DNA of 49,000 bases from Strigamia acuminata (taxonomy: Eukaryota; Arthropoda; Chilopoda; Geophilomorpha; Linotaeniidae), in contig CASHSZ010000087.1 in NCBI GenBank assembly GCA_949358305.1, positions 1 through 49,000 on the forward strand, written 5' to 3'. Under the pieces are notes generated by a model. The model was not told the origin of the DNA. It saw nothing but the letters and a program-made list of their open reading frames with translations, and made no database searches. Of the stretch, positions 47,439 to 49,000 are shown in pieces. Both the position numbers and the translations under genes were made by a program. Numbering within the stretch: the stretch's first letter is position 1; the number at the start of each line of letters is the position of its first letter.

Positions 47439-47705
47439 GTACGTCTCGCGGACCATGAGAAAACGTGAGAACACTCCAGAATCTCGTGTTTTCTCGCTTT
47501 CTCCACTTCCCATTTAAAAAAAACCATAAAAAACCATTAAAAAAACCGATTAAAAGTGAAAAATAATATTAAAAACCATAATAATACTTTTAATCAGTTT
47601 TTTTTTATGATTCTTTACGGTTTTTTTTAAATAGGAAGTGGAGAACGCAAGAAAACACGAGATTCTCGTGTTTTCTCGTGTTTTCTCAGGGACCGCGAGA
47701 TGTAT
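47439..47705. repeat. Foldback (inverted-repeat) element with about 118-bp arms
   Basis: The left arm, 47439-47556, runs from GTACGTCTCGCGG through AATCTCGTGTTTTCTCGCTT, CTCCACTTCCCATTTAAAAA and GATTAAAAG. It is the imperfect reverse complement of the right arm, 47587-47705, which runs from CTTTTAATC through AAATAGGAAGTGGAG and GAGATTCTCGTG to CCGCGAGATGTAT. A 30-base AT-rich loop separates them. The right arm holds a smaller palindrome (CACGAGATTCTCGTG) and the tandem motif TTTTCTCGTG. The structure suits a MITE-like or foldback transposable element. I could not identify a target duplication, and no open frame is present. Confidence 0.85.
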
Positions 47706-48312
47706 CGTAAGTTCGGTTGGGTCCGCGGTACACGAATTTTTAAAAGTACCGGCTTCCGGTTTGTGTGCTCTAAGCGACCGCGTGGTTAGGTTAATGGTTT
47801 TAATGGTTTTAATCAAACATCTTGTTGCTGGAATTAAACTATACAACCATGTAAGCCATGTGTATGGAAGGTACCGGTAGGTGTTTTGATTTTTACAGGT
47901 AGATCGATCAACGATCGATACACGCCGAAGCGATGACAAAAACGCAGTGTATTCAAAATTAACCTCGGAAATCGGAAAATGATAGGAAATAAACGACCCG
48001 ACTGCCCGAATAACGTAATTCGAATATAAAGTAAATAAATTTCACTTATTACGATCTTTTATGCCGACGTAAAACTAAACTAAAAATTAACACGAATTTA
48101 TTTTTAACAGACGAAGCGAATCAATACGAACTAGCGGACAGGTCATTCGCGATAAGGAGCGAACCCGCGAACAGACGACACACAACTCAACAATTAAACA
48201 AGGTAGTTTGACTTTATATTTTCTTAATACTGATTAACCAAACCAAAAACACTAATTTGTAGATGAAAAACGCGCGTGTTCTACAGATCCATTTCCGAAC
48301 CTAGTCGGATAT
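47706..48312. other. Low-copy sequence, possible exon traces upstream of the RIOK1-like fragment
   Basis: Mostly unrecognised. Splice-like signals occur: acceptors TTTTTACAG near 47900 and TTTTTAACAG near 48111, and a possible 62-base intron from GTAGTTTG (about 48201) to TTTGTAG (about 48262). Between them IRDKERTREQ (about 48150-48180) weakly resembles the conserved DKADRATVEQ segment that precedes the kinase domain in RIOK1. This would fit an eroded, intron-containing copy, but the evidence is thin. Confidence 0.3.
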
Positions 48313-48745
48313 GTGAGTTACACGTGGGAAACACTGGATGTAGATGGTACCGGAAAAACAATCGTATTTTTATTACTGCGGGTTTGGAAGCCCAATACTC
48401 AAACGAATATTGTCAAGAATTATCAACTACACGACAAGCTATTCGAAGAAATCAACGGCTGCGTCAGCACGGGAAAAGAAGCGAACGTTCACCACGCACT
48501 CGGCAAAAACGACGAAGAATACGCAATCAAAGTCTACAAAACCTTCATTTTGGTCTTCAAAGACCGAGATCGATACGTGACCGGCGAATTTTGGCTCCGA
48601 CACGATTACAACTGGAAAAACAACGGGAAAATGGTGCAAACCTGGGCCGAAAAGAGATGAGAAATTTAATGAGAATGCACAACAATGGCCTCAACTCTCA
48701 AAATCGTTGTTGCTAAGAAGTCACGCGTGAAAAAAATCGTTCTTT
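48313..48745 (+). pseudogene. RIOK1-like atypical kinase pseudogene (5' part of the kinase domain)
   Basis: RIOK1 is a RIO-family kinase/ATPase acting in late 40S ribosome maturation. The frame 48313-48660 contains PNTQTNIVKNYQLHDKLF, similar to the N-terminal linker of RIOK1. This is joined directly to the kinase start INGCVSTGKEANVHHA (about 48451-48498, the RIO1 nucleotide-binding loop), then YAIKVYKT (ATP-binding lysine), ILVFKDRDRYVTGEF and KMVQTWAEK. About 70 residues normally between linker and kinase are missing. One base is lost in an A run near 48650: the continuation KEMRNLMRMHNNGLN is in the next frame. A second shift follows near 48700, where KIVVAKKSRVKK resembles the next RIOK1 block. 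The catalytic loop and metal-binding regions are absent, so it is nonfunctional. Identification is from memory of the highly conserved RIO1 signature. Confidence 0.85.
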
Positions 48746-48825
48746 TTGTCAAATATTGTTATTATTTTTCGAAAAATAAAATTTTTTAAAATTTTAATAT
48801 TTTGTTTTTTTTTATACAAAAAAAG
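48746..48825. other. AT-rich spacer
   Basis: Oligo-T and oligo-A rich sequence (TTTTTTAAAATTTTAATATT) after the RIOK1-like fragment. Nothing coding is visible. Confidence 0.5.
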
Positions 48826-49000
48826 TACGTAGAACTATAAGTCGATTTTAATATCGGATCTACTTCAAATTGATGTAGAAGTCTCGATCGAATCTACGTC
48901 GATTTGAAGTAGAATCGATCTACAGCTCTATGTCGATGCTATGTTAAAATCGCGACCGGGCGACGCTAATTCCATGTAAATGCTATGTTGTTTCGGCATA
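48826..49000. repeat. Diverged relatives of the 151-bp repeat at the window edge
   Basis: Motifs such as GAATCTACGTCGATTTGAAG, CTCTATGTCGATGCTATGTT and ATGTAAATGCTATGTT echo the 151-bp array (for example GTCGATGCTATGCTAAATCT near 44337). No clean 151-bp period can be seen in the 175 bases available, and the sequence runs off the window. Confidence 0.5.

Noticed and set aside
47550-47939. 129-codon minus-strand frame and an overlapping plus frame
   Set aside because: They run through the foldback element and low-complexity sequence. The open length is explained by the inverted repeat.

Overview
The window looks like a heterochromatic, repeat-dominated piece of an animal genome, probably an invertebrate. 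BEL/Pao elements are known only from animals, a complete one is present here, and the recognisable gene fragments (DDX39B/UAP56, RIOK1, a UBZ4 finger) are eukaryotic nuclear genes. I cannot narrow the organism further. There is no bacterial-style gene organisation, no CRISPR array and no tRNA or rRNA that I can recognise.

Layout. 1-135: short AT-rich non-repeat sequence. 136-30654: about 215 head-to-tail copies of a satellite with two interleaved monomer types, A (140 bp, with a 139-bp subtype) and B (147 bp), plus A/B chimeras. They form at least two higher-order systems: 1701+994 = 2695 bp on the left, and blocks spaced 5118 and 6388 bp on the right. 30655-41367: a complete BEL/Pao LTR retrotransposon on the minus strand, with 1472-bp LTRs and an AGAC target duplication, inserted into the satellite. 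41372-43354: the satellite resumes (14 monomers, including two copies of an 846-bp block). 43371-44430: an unrelated 151-bp tandem repeat. 44431-48825: low-copy sequence with decayed or scrambled host gene pieces (DDX39B-like and UBZ4-like on minus, RIOK1-like on plus, and three unidentified coding-like stretches on plus) and a 267-bp foldback repeat. 48826-49000: sequence resembling the 151-bp repeat again.

The retroelement carries Gag (DUF1759 type with three zinc knuckles), an aspartic protease, and a long Pol with reverse transcriptase, RNase H, integrase and the C-terminal BEL domain. Its Gag-protease frame is interrupted by a 1563-bp solo LTR of a related but different family, in opposite orientation and flanked by a CGAC duplication. 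Protease and Pol lie in different frames. The two outer LTRs differ at only about four positions, so the insertion is young although the copy is internally broken. The two LTR families share a TGACGTCA site and a CCGTT/AACGG inverted repeat at matching positions, the best regulatory candidates here.

No intact host gene is evident. All coordinates, periods and frames were worked out by reading. Family assignments rest on recognised motifs, not on a database search.
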